Counted from the stretch's first letter, positions 23,521-35,429 are shown. The stretch: DNA of 49,734 bases from Branchiostoma floridae (GCF_000003815.2 NC_049979.1:22043737-22093470), one strand, 5' to 3'. Notes: a model not told the origin generated them from the sequence alone. Numbers and translations: made by a program.

Positions 23521-24640
23521 TTAAAAAACACACACAAAATGCGACAATACAGTACATAGTACAAAAAAGTTGCAAAATGGGAAAGTATATGTCATGAAAG
23601 ACACAAAAATATTGGAAACTGGATACTAACTGTTAATATTGTAGAATGGTTGGGTCAATTTTAAATATCTCAGCACGATCTCTTTGTACGGATTGTGTTG
23701 TGCACGCGATAAACATTGCTTTCTTTGTGTATCATGCAGCAGTACAAGTAAGCTGAAAATTGGATTCCAAGAACTGCACGAAGTTTTCCAAACTCAAAAT
23801 GGTCTCATTTAGGCAGTTACCGTGAGTTGTCGTCGGGAACGAAGCTGTATAAGGAGGGAATGTCGGGCTGTTGTCATCTGAGAGTCACTACTCCGACGCG
23901 ACGAAAAGGCCTTAATCAACTGGTGATTTCTACCCTATAGAGTGGTGTTAGAACAGGTTGATTTGTACCTTTGTGATGGTTTAAATGGCTCTTAATAACA
24001 GACCATGTGGCTGTATGCGGGGTGGGTGTTTAATGGACGTCCTCCAGACTACGACATGGGCTACATGTAGCAATAGAACAGCATTACCTGTCTCAAGTAA
24101 AGAAATATTCAACCGTACTTCTATCATGTCCTGACTCCATATCTGTCTACCTAGGCTCGTATATATAAATCTATTTTGCCATGCAAAAGAGAAATCGTGC
24201 TATGACAATGTTAAACGCACTATGCCCCTAAATTTTGTATTCAGTAATGATGTTAGATTAGTACACTAGTGCAGATATTTTGTAGTTGTCAGTAATACGT
24301 GTTATTTGCCATACATTGTACATGATACAATAAACTTGACTTGACATGTCCAGACCACCTGATGTAGCGGAAGAAAAAGAACTCCACCGGATCAAGTTCT
24401 TCATCAGAGATGTATTCATGTCCACGTAAGCTGTCCATTCAACTTGTCTGTATGAAACGTGGGGCTGCAGATGACATTGTCCTTTGCTCTATGCTAAAAA
24501 CATAAAATGCATCATGCAAATCTAGATCTCCTCTGCATAAATGAAAAGGAAATTCTAGAATATCAAATGCATATCCTATCGTTCGATGTTACTATAGGAT
24601 GTACATATTTCGGACAACGTCTGTTGTTGGGGCAAAGACC
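23521..24640. other. Intergenic sequence, nothing identified
   Basis: No long frame or repeat copy recognised. Scattered AT-rich sequence. Confidence 0.45.
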
Positions 24641-24756
24641 ATTGTCAACTGATGTATGACGACAATCAATCTAAATGACGACATGCATTTCTTGCATAAT
24701 CAATGCGAAACATTTGTAATTTTGCGAAAGGTATGAGGTCTTGGAAATCTAGTTCC
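24641..24756 (+). repeat. Family L 3'-end fragment
   Basis: The end ggtatgaggtcttggaaatc then tagttc resembles the terminal ggtatgaggtcgccgaactc of the elements at 31960-33047 and 42040-42344. It is preceded by ttgcataatcaatgcg, also seen in family L. Confidence 0.45.
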
Positions 24757-25812
24757 TAATTCTCAAACCTATCCCTCTAAACCGACAACACTGCATAGCT
24801 ATTGCTTTGACAATAACAAGAATCAATTTTCCTGCGTCAGACCTCAAACCCATCACATTCAGAAGCGTAATACAAGCGTAAGAATTAGAACCCGTTTTAT
24901 CTAATGATGTGCGCCCCTGATATCATGGCTCTGAAAACATTCGTTAGAACATGAGAAAATTGTCTGTATCGTAAAATTTTGTCTCAGCCTGTCAGAAATG
25001 TCAGATCAAAGAATAACGAACGATCCAAGTGCCCCCTCGGGTGATATGCGTTTCCTGTCGGTTGCTCTCTTTTAAAAAATGACCTTTCAATTCAATTTCT
25101 TCAACGCGACAAAAGTTTGTACCTTTTTTATGTAACAAGTCGACTCGTTTTTTGGTCAGACTTCTGGAAAATGTCAGATATCAAAGAGTAAAAAAACGAT
25201 CCGATCGAGTTACATGCGTTTCCTGTCGGTCGCTTTCAGATACCCACCCCCTCAAAGCCTCGGCGTCAGAAATTGCCTACAATATAGACCTCCGAAATAT
25301 CAAATATGACGTGAATGTCGAAGGTAGGAAACTAAAAACCCATTACATGATCCCTCGGTAGTTCATCTTTCTAAACGTTTATCCCTTCAGAAGCGTTACA
25401 TAACAAGGTGACTCAGATTGTGTTCACTAGCTGTGTGTGTACATTTTCAGCATATAGATATCATGTAACGGAAGGATTTGGCAGTGACGTCATGGAAAGT
25501 TTTAAAAGAAAACTTCTTGCAAACAGACAGAACGTAAACTAGCTCAGTGCTGATCAGTTAGAGTAAGCTCTTTCTGATGTCTTTTTCAGCTACAGCAAAG
25601 ATTAAAGTCACTTTGATTTGCTTGTGTAAGCCTTTCTGTTCGGAAGTGTATGCATTATTTGGCAATGTGTTTGCTTTACTAAATTTTGTCCTTTGTTGAA
25701 GTAGAAGTCTGGATGCCAGATTGTTTCCACACTTGCTCCCTGGCTTAAATTTGAAGACAAACATATTCCCAAGGAAATACTTACGACAGCCCCTTGAGTT
25801 TTCCCTCAGGGT
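24757..25812. other. Intergenic sequence with a perfect CRE
   Basis: TGACGTCA lies at 25485-25492. The stretch around 25010-25060 (tgcgtttcctgtcggttgct) is repeated in diverged form at about 25214-25240, so an old duplication is likely. I see no gene. Confidence 0.4.
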
Positions 25813-25820
25813 CTAAATAC

Positions 25821-26009
25821 TTATCTCCAAGCAGATGCTACGGTAGCATAAGATAGTATCAAAAGCTGGCAGAGGAGTGAAGCCGGTCTAGGAGTGTGTT
25901 TGGCTACCGGCTACATGGCAAATGGACACCTCTTGACTGACTACACTCCTTGGCCGCAATGGGCAGTTTGGTACTAACTTATGCCATTGTAGGATCTGCT
26001 TGGAGATTA
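25821..26009 (+). mobile_element. MITE (family M), 189 bp with perfect 8-bp target duplication
   Basis: The TIRs ttatctccaagcagat and atctgcttggagatta are flanked by the 8-bp direct repeat ctaaatac (25813-25820 and 26010-26017). No coding capacity. The 8-bp duplication fits hAT-, Merlin- or Mutator-type transposases; the terminal bases do not decide between them. Confidence 0.92.
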
Positions 26010-26017
26010 CTAAATAC

Positions 26018-27049
26018 TACAATGGGGGAGTGGGCCGCAATAAAAGATAAATAAAAAAACTTTGAGGAAGGTTGGATTGGCCCTGGGATGTAGGCCCTGG
26101 AACCAGTCTGCCATCCAGAGGACGAAAAGAAAATAACATTTCACTGACGTCGCTTCCTCAGTGACTGTTTTGCTATCGTCATGCCTTTTTCTGGTCGTAA
26201 ACTTCATATAGTTAGTGGACGATCAAGCGCCTACGCATTCTTCGGTAAAAAGAAGCCCGCTAGTTGAAAAACACTCGGCCCCTGTCCCCAAAACTGGCAC
26301 TCAATATTCCTGCTCACGCCCGGAGCTCGCGGCACACGTCTGCAGCTGCGATGTCTGGTATGGGATCGTCCGACTCTGACGTCACACATACCCGCATCTG
26401 TACCCAGACGTGACAACACATCTTAGGAAGTGTAAATAAGCCATATCAGGTCAAGTCAAGGAGCGAGGAGGCCTTGGCGTCCTGGTGAGGGTGCTGTCTA
26501 CCATGAAAAAGTTTAATCCTGAGAGTGACGTGCACCTTTACTAAGTTACACATTTCACAAGTACTGTATGTAATCCTCGCCATTTACCATACTATCTCAT
26601 AAATTACGCAAATTAGGATCATAATTGGTATGTCTAGATCATCCACCTGACATCTCAGTATGGCGGCCTTGAAAAGGCGTCTTCTAACAAGAAACACCTG
26701 TTCCTCCATACATTCCATTGTATTTTGGAAAATCTAAATAAATAAATAAATTGCGTATACAAATGACACGTGCATTGATAAAGTTTTATTACGTAAAACA
26801 CCGCAATCATAGATTTTCCTCATTAATAGTGCAAATGAAGTTCTATTTCGCATAATTTACTCTGGTTAAGGTATCTGTATACAAAATTTCATTGAACTCG
26901 TTCCTTTGTTCATATATCCTCTTTGAAAGATCTGAACAGATACAACGCTACAGTTCCAAAACAATAGTGGGTTTTATCGTTTCTTCCTAAATTCAAAAAG
27001 TAATGTGCGTATAAAAACTCAAGATAACAGCATATCCAGGACGAAAGAC
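26018..27049. other. Intergenic sequence with a perfect CRE
   Basis: TGACGTCA lies at 26377-26384. No gene or named repeat recognised. Confidence 0.4.
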
Positions 27050-27212
27050 ACAAAAACAGTGAGTTCTGCTGCTGTACCGAGGTCACACACTAGGGGAGCT
27101 AAAGTCGACCTTGACCTTCGTCTCCCCAAGACCTACCCACGAACCAAATGTCAGGAAAACACATAAAGACTATAGAAGCTCAGGCAGACATACACAGACA
27201 GACACGCCAGAA
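27050..27212 (+). repeat. Interspersed repeat (family R), copy 1
   Basis: The block gctgctgtaccgaggtcaca then ccttgaccttcgtctcccca and cacagacagacacgcc is shared, in the same order, with 31090-31285. Function and class are unknown; no terminal repeats seen. Confidence 0.65.
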
Positions 27213-27894
27213 AAGCATACCTCTATTTTTGGTGTATGTTACAACAAGACAAATATCGTGGACGCGTTCATTCTGTTAGTGGTAATTCTTTGTTTTTGAT
27301 GAGACTCTGGTTACAAATCTAGGCCTATTTGTACTGCGCCGTACAAAAAATTACGGTTATTGCGACAATCTTAAGCTTACAATGATCAATATCTTTTATG
27401 ATCATGGGCATGAAATAAATGCCGATTCATGCAGTCCGAATTAAATCTAAGGTCCCTTTGAACCTAAGACCATGTGTGTTCAATCACGTACATGTAAAGA
27501 TAACACTTCTTCAGATCCATCTGTGTTTTGTCTGCAGCTCTGACTCTGCCTGTGATCAGAACATCAACATGCACTGCTTACATTTTAGATCTACGCACAC
27601 AAAATTCAGAGAGTGGACAAACAGCCGTCATGATGGCAGTTTGCGAAGCAAACGCTCCCTTAAGCTTTCTGCATTGCGAGCTCGTCGGTATATCCTTCTC
27701 AATTTCCGTTACATAATCTTGCGTCTCCGTATGACATTTCGAATGTTTGTATCGAGGCAAGTATACGTATCACCAGAGAATAAAAAACCGCACAACCTAG
27801 GCCTGGATTGGACTCAATATCAATAACGTCATATCTCAGTTGATGTTGTCATATATCTTCTTCTTAATTCATATTCAGAAACAATAGTATGTGA
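27213..27894. other. Intergenic sequence, nothing identified
   Basis: A 135-codon frame at 27419-27826 overlaps a 62-codon frame in another phase and an antisense frame. It shows no domain and no coding-like composition. Confidence 0.45.
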
Positions 27895-28012
27895 GTTGAA
27901 CACACTCCGCTACCAGTAGATTAGCCCCCTGCTGTATTTATCTGTGTGGCCCAAGAAACGGTTATGGAATTCGAGATGAGCACCGCCCCTATGTATACAC
28001 CTTAAGGTCTGG
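27895..28012 (+). repeat. SINE (family S2) 3' fragment
   Basis: The blocks ttgaacacactccgctacca then tgtgtggcccaagaaacggt and gagatgagcaccgcccc align with 8980-9080 of the SINE at 8836. The tRNA-like head is absent. Confidence 0.6.
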
Positions 28013-28548
28013 GAAGGAATTTGAGTCGCAAAGAGACATACATTGGGTAATACGTTTCCTGTCTCATCCGGTACATCCTCACTAGGTGTAGGTTTGTCTC
28101 CTCGAGGCTATACTTAACCCGGGAATCGCCTGAGATTAACCGGGATGAGACAGACTCCGGGTCCGTAAACAGCGGCTCACGCAGTTGTACCTCTGGGTAC
28201 AGTATGGATCATACATGCCTTACCATGTGAACCAACTTAGAGTCCTGACCACTTAGCTCTAGCTCTGCAGTACGGACACCCTGAGCGACGTACATGTATA
28301 AGAAAACAGATGTAGGAACGACAAGTATGGGAAATAACAAGATGCGGGAAAATGTCATTCTCCTACAGCCTCGGAGATGAAACTGTCGTAGAAACTCTTT
28401 GCTATAACGGCATTGGTCCCTCTACGTAGAAAATGTGCGAAGAAACAAATGTATGTTGAATAGTAATAGGAAGGGTATATAGGAAGGGTAATGACTTTTC
28501 CTCCTTACCTCTGCTTTGATTACTTAAGTAAAGTACGTTTCGTGTGCC
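28013..28548. other. Intergenic sequence, nothing identified
   Basis: No gene or repeat recognised. Confidence 0.4.
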
Positions 28549-28781
28549 GGCGCGGACACATTCACTGTTGGTCGTCGTACGACTTTGATGTTGTACAGTT
28601 GTGTGATTTTCAAGTAGGCTATGACAGAACCAACAGCCTAAAATGATCTTAGAAAACCTTTATCCGTAATAACGAACAATACGGCTGAACTGTGCGGGAC
28701 ACATGCATGCATATGGTTATGCCAAGATATGACAATCAGTTCGTGATCGTACGGCGATCGCACGACGTGTATGACAGGCCC
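28549..28781 (-). mobile_element. MITE (family W), diverged copy
   Basis: The ends are CGTACGAC-rich and roughly inverted (ggtcgtcgtacgactttgat left, cgatcgcacgacgtgtatga right). The inner block ttttcaagtaggctatgaca then gaaccaac matches the reverse of gttctgtcacggcctgcttg in the copy at 46640. Boundaries are approximate. Confidence 0.6.
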
Positions 28782-29178
28782 CGATGTGAAGCAGAATTGT
28801 CGAGCACGTTGCCTTTTCACTGAACCATGATCATGCTCAGTGGAATTCCTTCCGACTGGCTTAGGTTGGTGTTGACACGACTCCATTACTCTCCAGTGTA
28901 TATATTCGACTGGTACGTACATTCTAGCAAACGCAATGACGTATCTGCAGGGTTGCTTGGCACTCACATGTGTCCACTGGCAGATAGTGCCAAACGATCC
29001 CCCTGGTTATTTAGCAAAACATAATTCCAGCCAATTTAATAACACTTTTCTAATTGTAGGCGTCGTTATTATTGAGGTCAAAACGTGTATATGATTTTCC
29101 CCCCGGGTTACTAGAGTGTAGTTTAGTAATAGGATATTGTAGGAATCAGGCAGATGCAATGAGGGTCAGGGACAGCGG

Positions 29179-29186
29179 TGACGTCA
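29179..29186. promoter_or_regulatory. Perfect CRE palindrome
   Basis: TGACGTCA in the context cggTGACGTCAtcg. It is one of eleven in the window; function is inferred from the motif only. Confidence 0.3.
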
Positions 29187-29396
29187 TCGACTCTAGCGGT
29201 GTGCGTATGTAGACTCCCAGTGAAAGGGACATGATCCTGTTGGTACTACGTACATTACCCAGAAACAGAGACACAGGCGTAAACAACAGACTGTACAGTT
29301 TCACTCAACACCACCCCGGCAGTTCCTAGTAGTGTAATATCAAATATATATATGTATATGCAAGTCACACCGTGGCAAAGGCGTCGTGTAACTGTC

Positions 29397-29680
29397 AAGA
29401 CGCGGTCACATTCGTCGTACGACCGTTGTACGATTGTCGTACGATCATAACTGAGGGTATCTTGTTGTTGTTGTTGTCCTTGCTTCACGTCTATTTCTTC
29501 GCTAGACGTGGACTCCAGGTGATATAGGTCGTGCATGTGTCACGCAAAATGTAGTCATATCATCACGGAAAAAGTTGCATTCGATCTTTTTTGGTGGTTG
29601 GTTTTGTCACAGCCAGCTTAAAAACTAAAAACATCAAAACATCAAAACTGACGGCCTACAACGAATCTGCCCACGTCGTA
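29397..29680 (+). mobile_element. MITE (family W), diverged copy
   Basis: The left end cgcggtcacattcgtcgtac then gaccgttgtacgattgtcgt, and the inner block ggtggttggttttgtcacag then ccagctta, match the copy at 46640. It is longer (about 284 bp) because of an unrelated inner stretch that includes a short GTT run at 29462-29476. The right end is decayed. Confidence 0.55.
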
Positions 29681-29689
29681 TCATACAAA

Positions 29690-30949
29690 AATTACTTTCT
29701 ACTGACTTCAGCAAGGAAAGCGACACGAATTGATTAGAGAGGTAAAACTTGGCGTGCGTTTATACAACATGCAGTTCATACTATGTGTAACGTTGATTCA
29801 AGATTTTGTTTTCATCGAACTTTGGAAAAGACGTTTGTTTCAATAAAAATTACTTTCAATCAAGGAACTTCGCAAATGCAAAGCCCTGTTGCAGTATTTG
29901 TAACTCTAATGTAGAAAACGCGTCCGTGTAAAGAATCTGACGGATTCCGCGAGAGTGCGACGCCCCAGGTGTTGTCATTAACTTCACGATAAGGAATGGG
30001 TAATTCCCGCTGCAGCACACAAGATAACGACATGTAGGGCAGACTGGCTGTCAAGATGAGAGCCCGCCAACGGCTTGACATGATAATACCAGATACTAGT
30101 ATGGCCTGTCAGTGTTACGGGTCGAATGTGTAGTTGTCACTGCTGTCGTCTACATACTTCTTGACTTTGGTGTAGTTTGACAACTGGACATCAAACGACA
30201 TTCTTTTTGGGGGGGGATAACTAGAGCACAATTACTGTACAGTCAGATGTTTTAGAGGTTTTCTTTTCTTGACCTTTTCTAAAAGGAAGCCCGCTTATCG
30301 CTTAATGACCTTGTTCTAAACAAGCTTCCGTTATCGCCGCTGTCCAAGGCTGGCGGTACATCCGTGCTTACTATCACAAAATGGAAAGCAGAGGATGGTT
30401 GGAAGTTTTCGGCTAACCATCGCTATCTCACGGGCCGCGCAATCCATTCGCCAACAGGCGCCATCACGTTGCAAATTAGCGCAGAAAGGAGCATTTTTAC
30501 TCTGTAAAAAAGTAGTAATATGTGATCAGTTCCAAGGTTTGTTTGTTTCAATGAATCAACAGACTGAAATCTGGCATATGGTTTTGTCCGTCCATGTTGG
30601 CAATGTCAGTTTCTGTAAGAGACTTTTCAATTTAAGGTCATACATTTATTTTCTGATATGTTACCTACGTTGCGCCAAGTAGGTAAAATATTATCTTAAA
30701 TCATGTTGTATTGTTTTTTACTCAGTAACGGTAGTAATACTCCTGAGATTTCCTATAACCTGCTTATCTGGGTTCGTTCGCAAATGTGTCGCACGTCGGT
30801 GCGTCAGTATGTTCCCTGCATTTCTCGAAAAGTCGATACGTGTTCGCAATTTTTTGTCGCAAACATAGCCTGGATGCCAGACTGTTTCTGGGGCCTACTC
30901 ATGCTAGTTCTTCAGCTCAGGGGCCATCATGCTTACTTTCGTTGGTACA
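29690..30949. other. Intergenic sequence, nothing identified
   Basis: A 95-codon frame (30395-30682) and a 173-codon frame (30703-31224) show no domain. The longer one runs through a hairpin and a family R repeat, so it is not a gene. Confidence 0.5.
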
Positions 30950-31018
30950 TGTTGGCGCTGGGACTGAGGTGCTGTCCTAGGGCTTACACAGGCCAGCTCC
31001 TCAGTCCCAGTGCCAACA
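30950..31018. repeat. Inverted repeat / hairpin, 24-bp arms
   Basis: The left arm tgttggcgctgggactgagg and the right arm cctcagtcccagtgccaaca pair over 24 bp with two mismatches and a 21-nt loop. It resembles the foldback at 22183 in size but not in sequence. Confidence 0.75.
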
Positions 31019-31089
31019 ATAATGGCACTTTTACATTGATTATCCAAATATACACCACTTCTACCTTAGTCCATAGTTCGCACAGGTCA

Positions 31090-31285
31090 AAAGACATAAA
31101 TATCGTAGGTTTTGCTGCAGTACCAAGGTCACAGACTAGGGAGCCGAATATTAACCTTGACATTCGTCTTCTCAGCACCTGCCCACATACCAAATATAAT
31201 CGTAGTCCATCAAGAGGTCCTTGAGTTACGCTGGCTACAAACATCCGGAAACAGAAACAGACAGACAGACACACACAGACGTGCC
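31090..31285 (+). repeat. Interspersed repeat (family R), copy 2
   Basis: The blocks gctgcagtaccaaggtcaca then ccttgacattcgtcttctca, cacataccaaatataatcg and acagacagacagacacacac align with 27050-27212. Confidence 0.65.
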
Positions 31286-31330
31286 TAAAGCTATATCTCC
31301 ATTCTTTTATTTAGAAAATCAGCACTTATG

Positions 31331-31512
31331 CTAACTTGCTAGCGTCACCCCTACAAGTACATTCGAGGCTACCACACGACATGTTTTCCTATATCTGGTA
31401 CTTTCTTGTCATGCTGACCACCTTCGAGGACAACATTTTTTTTCTTCGAAATGAGGCGAAAATCAGTGGGCGCACTGACGCATGTCATCCATAGAATTTG
31501 TTTGCTATGGCC
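31331..31512 (-). mobile_element. Harbinger-like MITE (family H) partial copy
   Basis: The right end is good (gcatgtcatccatagaattt then tttgctatggcc followed by taa). The inner block ggtactttcttgtcatgctg then accacc is the reverse of ggtggtcatgacaagaaagt in the copy at 42655. The other end is missing. Confidence 0.65.
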
Positions 31513-31959
31513 TAATGTAAAAACGTTTTACATAAACTCACACAATTCCTTTTGATCTGGACTCGACCCAGGAAGGCGACAGCTTTCCCTCCCCAGAGGA
31601 TCTTAATCCTGTTTTGAGTAATACCAGATGGTGATCGCGCCCGAAGTGCGTCATTCAAGATTCGATAGGGTTTATATAAATCCTGACTACTACAGGTGTC
31701 GACTGCACGTACACCCTCTGCCTTTTTACATCAGTCAACGTTCGACTGTTTGATATTTGAAGTAGACACCTTTCTGTGGGCGATAATGTAGAGTGAATGA
31801 CTATGACGCCCTTCCCTGGAAATATTCTCAAAAAGAATAAAAATCACAATACGGGACAGACTGTGGCGTCACAGAATACGGTGACGTCTTTCCTGTATTG
31901 CGTCATCGGAATGTTGTGTGGTTTGTTCTGCCGCATGTATTACATTTTACATTTCTTAT

Positions 31960-33047
31960 TACCTCCATGAAATGTCATGGAGGTTATATTTTACCCTGTG
32001 TTTGTCTGTGTGTCTGTGTGTCTGTCTGTCTGTGTGTAAACAAAATAACTCAAGAACGGCTTGGTGGATTGGTTTCATACTTGGTGTGTTGGTAGGGTGT
32101 GATGAAAGCTGAAAATGATTAGATTTTGGTCCCCCTAGCGGCGTCCCTTGGTACTGCAGCGCAACTTCCGGGTTTGCTATCTCGTGTTCTGAGCAAGCTA
32201 TGGTCACGATTTTGAAGTTTTAGATAGCTCTTGTGCTCAGAAATAAGTGACATAAGTTTGGGCCCCCTAGCGTCTAGTTTTGGGAAAGCAGGGGCATTTT
32301 TGTCAAAAACTTCTGAAGAGGATACCTCAAGAAAGGAACAACGGATTTTCATCATTTTTGGTACGTAGGTACCTTAGACAATGTTTTGCAAGATAAAATA
32401 CTTATTATGCAAAATAGGATTACATTTGCATAATTAATGCGAATATTCTATCGAAGCAGTTTTTTCAATGTATCTCTTGTTCCAGACATGCTATGGTCTT
32501 GATATTTTGGTGGTAGATAGCTTTTGGTGTCATGGAAAAGTGGGGCAAGTTTCAGCCCCCTAACATTTAATTGTGAAACTGCATGGGTTTTTTTGTCAAA
32601 ACACTCCAAAGAGGATAACTGCAGAAAGAAACGATGGATTGCCTGCATTTCAGGCATGCGGGTAGCTTAGGCAAAGATGTTCATAATGATATACATGTTA
32701 TGCAATTGAGGACTTAATTTGCATAATTAATGAGGAAATTGTATAGTTCAATTGTTTTCAATAACTAGACCTCAATACATGTAACACATGTTAATTACGA
32801 TAGGTGGAATATAAGCAGATACCAAATATGGTAATGAGGAACTTATTTGCATAATTTATGTAAAAATTGCAAAACCGCTTTATGATTAATAATGGGAATT
32901 TTATAACTGTGACATGTGTACGCGTGACGTACGTTAGTCAATGATGAACAACACCATGCATAAATTATGTTAATGTGTTAGTCAATTGCATGAAAGTTAC
33001 GAAAGCTCTAAATTTTCATGGAGGTATGAGGTCGCCGAACTCTAGTT
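31960..33047 (+). mobile_element. Interspersed element, about 1.1 kb (family L), most complete copy
   Basis: It starts tacctccatgaaa, directly followed by its own short palindrome (cctccatgaaatgtcatgga). It ends tttcatggaggtatgaggtc then gccgaactctagtt, so a 13-bp inverted pair lies at or near the ends. A TG/TC-rich stretch follows the start. Three internal cycles of similar text (tctcgtgttctgagcaagct at about 32180; tcttgttccagacatgctat at about 32475) suggest internal duplication. Parts recur at 9186, 24641 and 42040. No coding frame, so it is non-autonomous. Confidence 0.65.
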
Positions 33048-33400
33048 TTCATTATCTTTTTTATCTTGACTTCAACTGACGTAATGTAAAGAAAACTTTA
33101 TAGCAGCTATAAACGATACGTATTGATTTTTAAAAATTCTATTCAGGTAAAGTATTTTACGGTCCGATGAGTTAGCGTCGTGGCGGTAGAACTGAAGAAT
33201 TATTTCAGGCTATAGCTGTAGGAATGTGGCGTTTTTTTTCTATTTTCATTATTTTTTTATCTTGACTTCAACTGACGTAATGTAAAGAAAAGTTTATAGC
33301 AACTATAAATTGATTTTTTTTTAAAATTCCATTCAAGCAAAGTCCGATGAGGTAGCCCGGTGACGGTAGAATCATTTCAGACTAGCTATAGGAATGTGGC
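33048..33400 (+). repeat. Tandem duplication, about 185 bp, two units
   Basis: Unit 1 (33048-33232) and unit 2 (33233-33400) both run from ttatcttgacttcaactgac through gtaatgtaaagaaaa and gtccgatgag to aggaatgtggcg. They differ by several small gaps and substitutions. Confidence 0.85.
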
Positions 33401-33785
33401 GGGTTGCAGTCCATAGTTGCAGTCACAACACGGGGATGAGTACCGGGAACCTCATTTGTCTCTTCATCAGCGTGACACACAGATGTATAATGAGGTCGGT
33501 AGGAACTAATCCTGTTACCAATCCCAAACGTGGCTGACGCTTCCCGACGCCGGTATGACGCAAAACGCCCCACGTCGCGTGTATCGCCGGGGGCCGCGCG
33601 AGGCTTTCCCGGCTTTCCCCGTGACTGTCAGTTGGAAGATCTGTCTTAGCGTTCCAACTTATTATCACAAGCTTATTATGTGGAGCCAAATGAAATCACG
33701 CACTTTCGTCTGTCTGTGTACTGCAGGGTTCCACAAGGTCACAGAGAATGAGCTCAAGAAACATCGCAGTGTCAGAAGGTGGCAT

Positions 33786-34084
33786 GGGTTCACACGTGCG
33801 TATATATTCAAGTCCGTATGAGCTCCGTATCAAGTCTAAACTTCTCCCAGGCTCCACGGGTCACTGGATAAATAGAGATTGTACAAATGTAGACAGATGA
33901 CATGCCAGAGGTGTTGGAAGGTTGCACACCATACTCCTCGGACAGCTAACTCCTGTGGCATGTTATGTGTCTATAATGGTCCAATTTGTTCTACTATTTT
34001 TTGAGCGAACCGTGGAGTCTGGTAGAGGCTAAGAATTCTATACGAAGCCAATGCGGATTTGAATATATACGCACGTGTGAACCC
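33786..34084. mobile_element. Foldback-type element with long inverted arms
   Basis: The left arm (about 33786-33875) begins gggttcacacgtgcgtatat. The right arm (about 33993-34084) ends atatacgcacgtgtgaaccc. The outer 27 bp are identical and the remaining ~60 bp are clearly related (gctccacgg, tccgt/tccgc). The middle is about 115 bp. No coding capacity and no clear target duplication. Confidence 0.75.
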
Positions 34085-34288
34085 ACTAACAGTGTGCGAT
34101 GAAGGAAGTGTTGATTGCATGTAGTTAAGTTGGTTATCATGTCCCAGATTCAGCGCACAGTAACTGCTAGCAAGACAGGGACCGGCTAAACTGAGTATAG
34201 CTGGCAAAATATTAGTTTTTGTTCAAAGTTGTATATCTGCATATTCCAACAATCTTTCTCTAACCGGAGTCTTACTGATATCAAAGTT

Positions 34289-34412
34289 GAGTGAGTGAGT
34301 GAGTGAGTGAGTGAGTGAGTGAGTGTGAGTGAGTTAGTGTGAGTGAGTGAGTGACTGATTGAGCGACTGATTGAGCAACTAATTGTTAGTGAGTGAGAGT
34401 GAGTGAGTGATT
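34289..34412 (+). repeat. (GAGT)n microsatellite, imperfect
   Basis: A GTGA tetranucleotide array with decayed stretches (gactgattgagc) in its right half. Confidence 0.9.
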
Positions 34413-34499
34413 ATAACTGCAGTATATTTCGCCTACAATTGCGATTATAGACTAGAAAAGCCGACATTTGCTTGAGAGCAAATACAGCATATTTCAGCC

Positions 34500-35262
34500 A
34501 TCTCCCTGCCCATGCAACAATAGACTATTCCAAAATCACCCATGTGCAAAAATGGAACACTTTTGTTTAAACGTCAATTCTACTAATGACACTTAATGAC
34601 ACCCAAAAATGAATCTTACAAAATTCCCAGTGCAAGAATGGATTCTTCCAGCGCACCCCATGTGAATTTACACAATAGACCAGTCTAGAAATACTCCCAC
34701 TGAAAACATGGCCTTTTGATTTAATAAACAACCCAGTCCAAAGTTGAACTAGGCAAAAAAGGCATGAAAAGGTAAAATAGACAAGTCCAAAAACACTTCC
34801 GCTAAAAATGGAATATTGAATCATCACCCCTTTAAAACTAAATTTGAAAACATCCACATGCACGAATGGACTCTTCTTGCGATGCCCCTATCCAAAAATA
34901 CATCCGCTAAAATTGGACTTGGAGTAATCACCAAAGTCCCAAAAATGGATTTTAAAAATCCCCCTCCATGTAAGAATGGACTCTTCCAGCACAACCTACG
35001 TTAAATTACAAAATACACCAGTAAAAAAATAACCACACTGAAACACTTTGACATATCAAATCACCAAAGTCCATAAACGAATTTTTTTAAATGCCCCCTC
35101 CGTGCAAGAATGGACTCTTCCCGTACACCCAATGTAAAATTGCAAAATAGACTAGTTCAAAAATACTCCCACTGAGAGACTTTATGTAATCAACAGTCCA
35201 AAGATGAATTTTAAAAAAATGTTCCCCCTCCGTGCCAGAATGGACTCTTCCAGATAACACCA
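34500..35262 (+). repeat. Diverged satellite array, unit about 110-133 bp
   Basis: The block aagaatggactcttcc, or close variants, recurs at about 34634, 34863, 34973, 35106 and 35236. Companion blocks are acaaaatagaccagt, aaatactcccactga and accaaagtcc. Spacing varies from 110 to 133 bp, with one gap of two units, so the array is old. Confidence 0.8.
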
Positions 35263-35386
35263 GGCTCACTGATTGGCTGCCAATACCCTTCGGGATGTTG
35301 ACTCAGGCTACGTGATTGGTTCCCTCTTTAATCAAGTTACTAGTATATATAGACACTGTGTGCACATGTTGCCTTCAGGTGGGAGA

Positions 35387-35412
35387 GGTCAACGACCTTG
35401 AGGTCGTTGACC
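35387..35412. repeat. 26-bp palindrome
   Basis: The arms ggtcaacgacct and aggtcgttgacc flank a 2-bp centre (tg). It lies just downstream of the satellite array. Confidence 0.85.
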
Positions 35413-35429
35413 CTCTGGCCAGTGGAAAA

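Noticed and set aside
27419-27826. 135-codon frame on the plus strand
   Set aside because: Overlapped by frames in other phases and on the other strand, no domain, no sign of splice sites.
30703-31224. 173-codon frame on the plus strand
   Set aside because: It runs through a hairpin and an interspersed repeat (family R), with no domain and no coding-like codon use.
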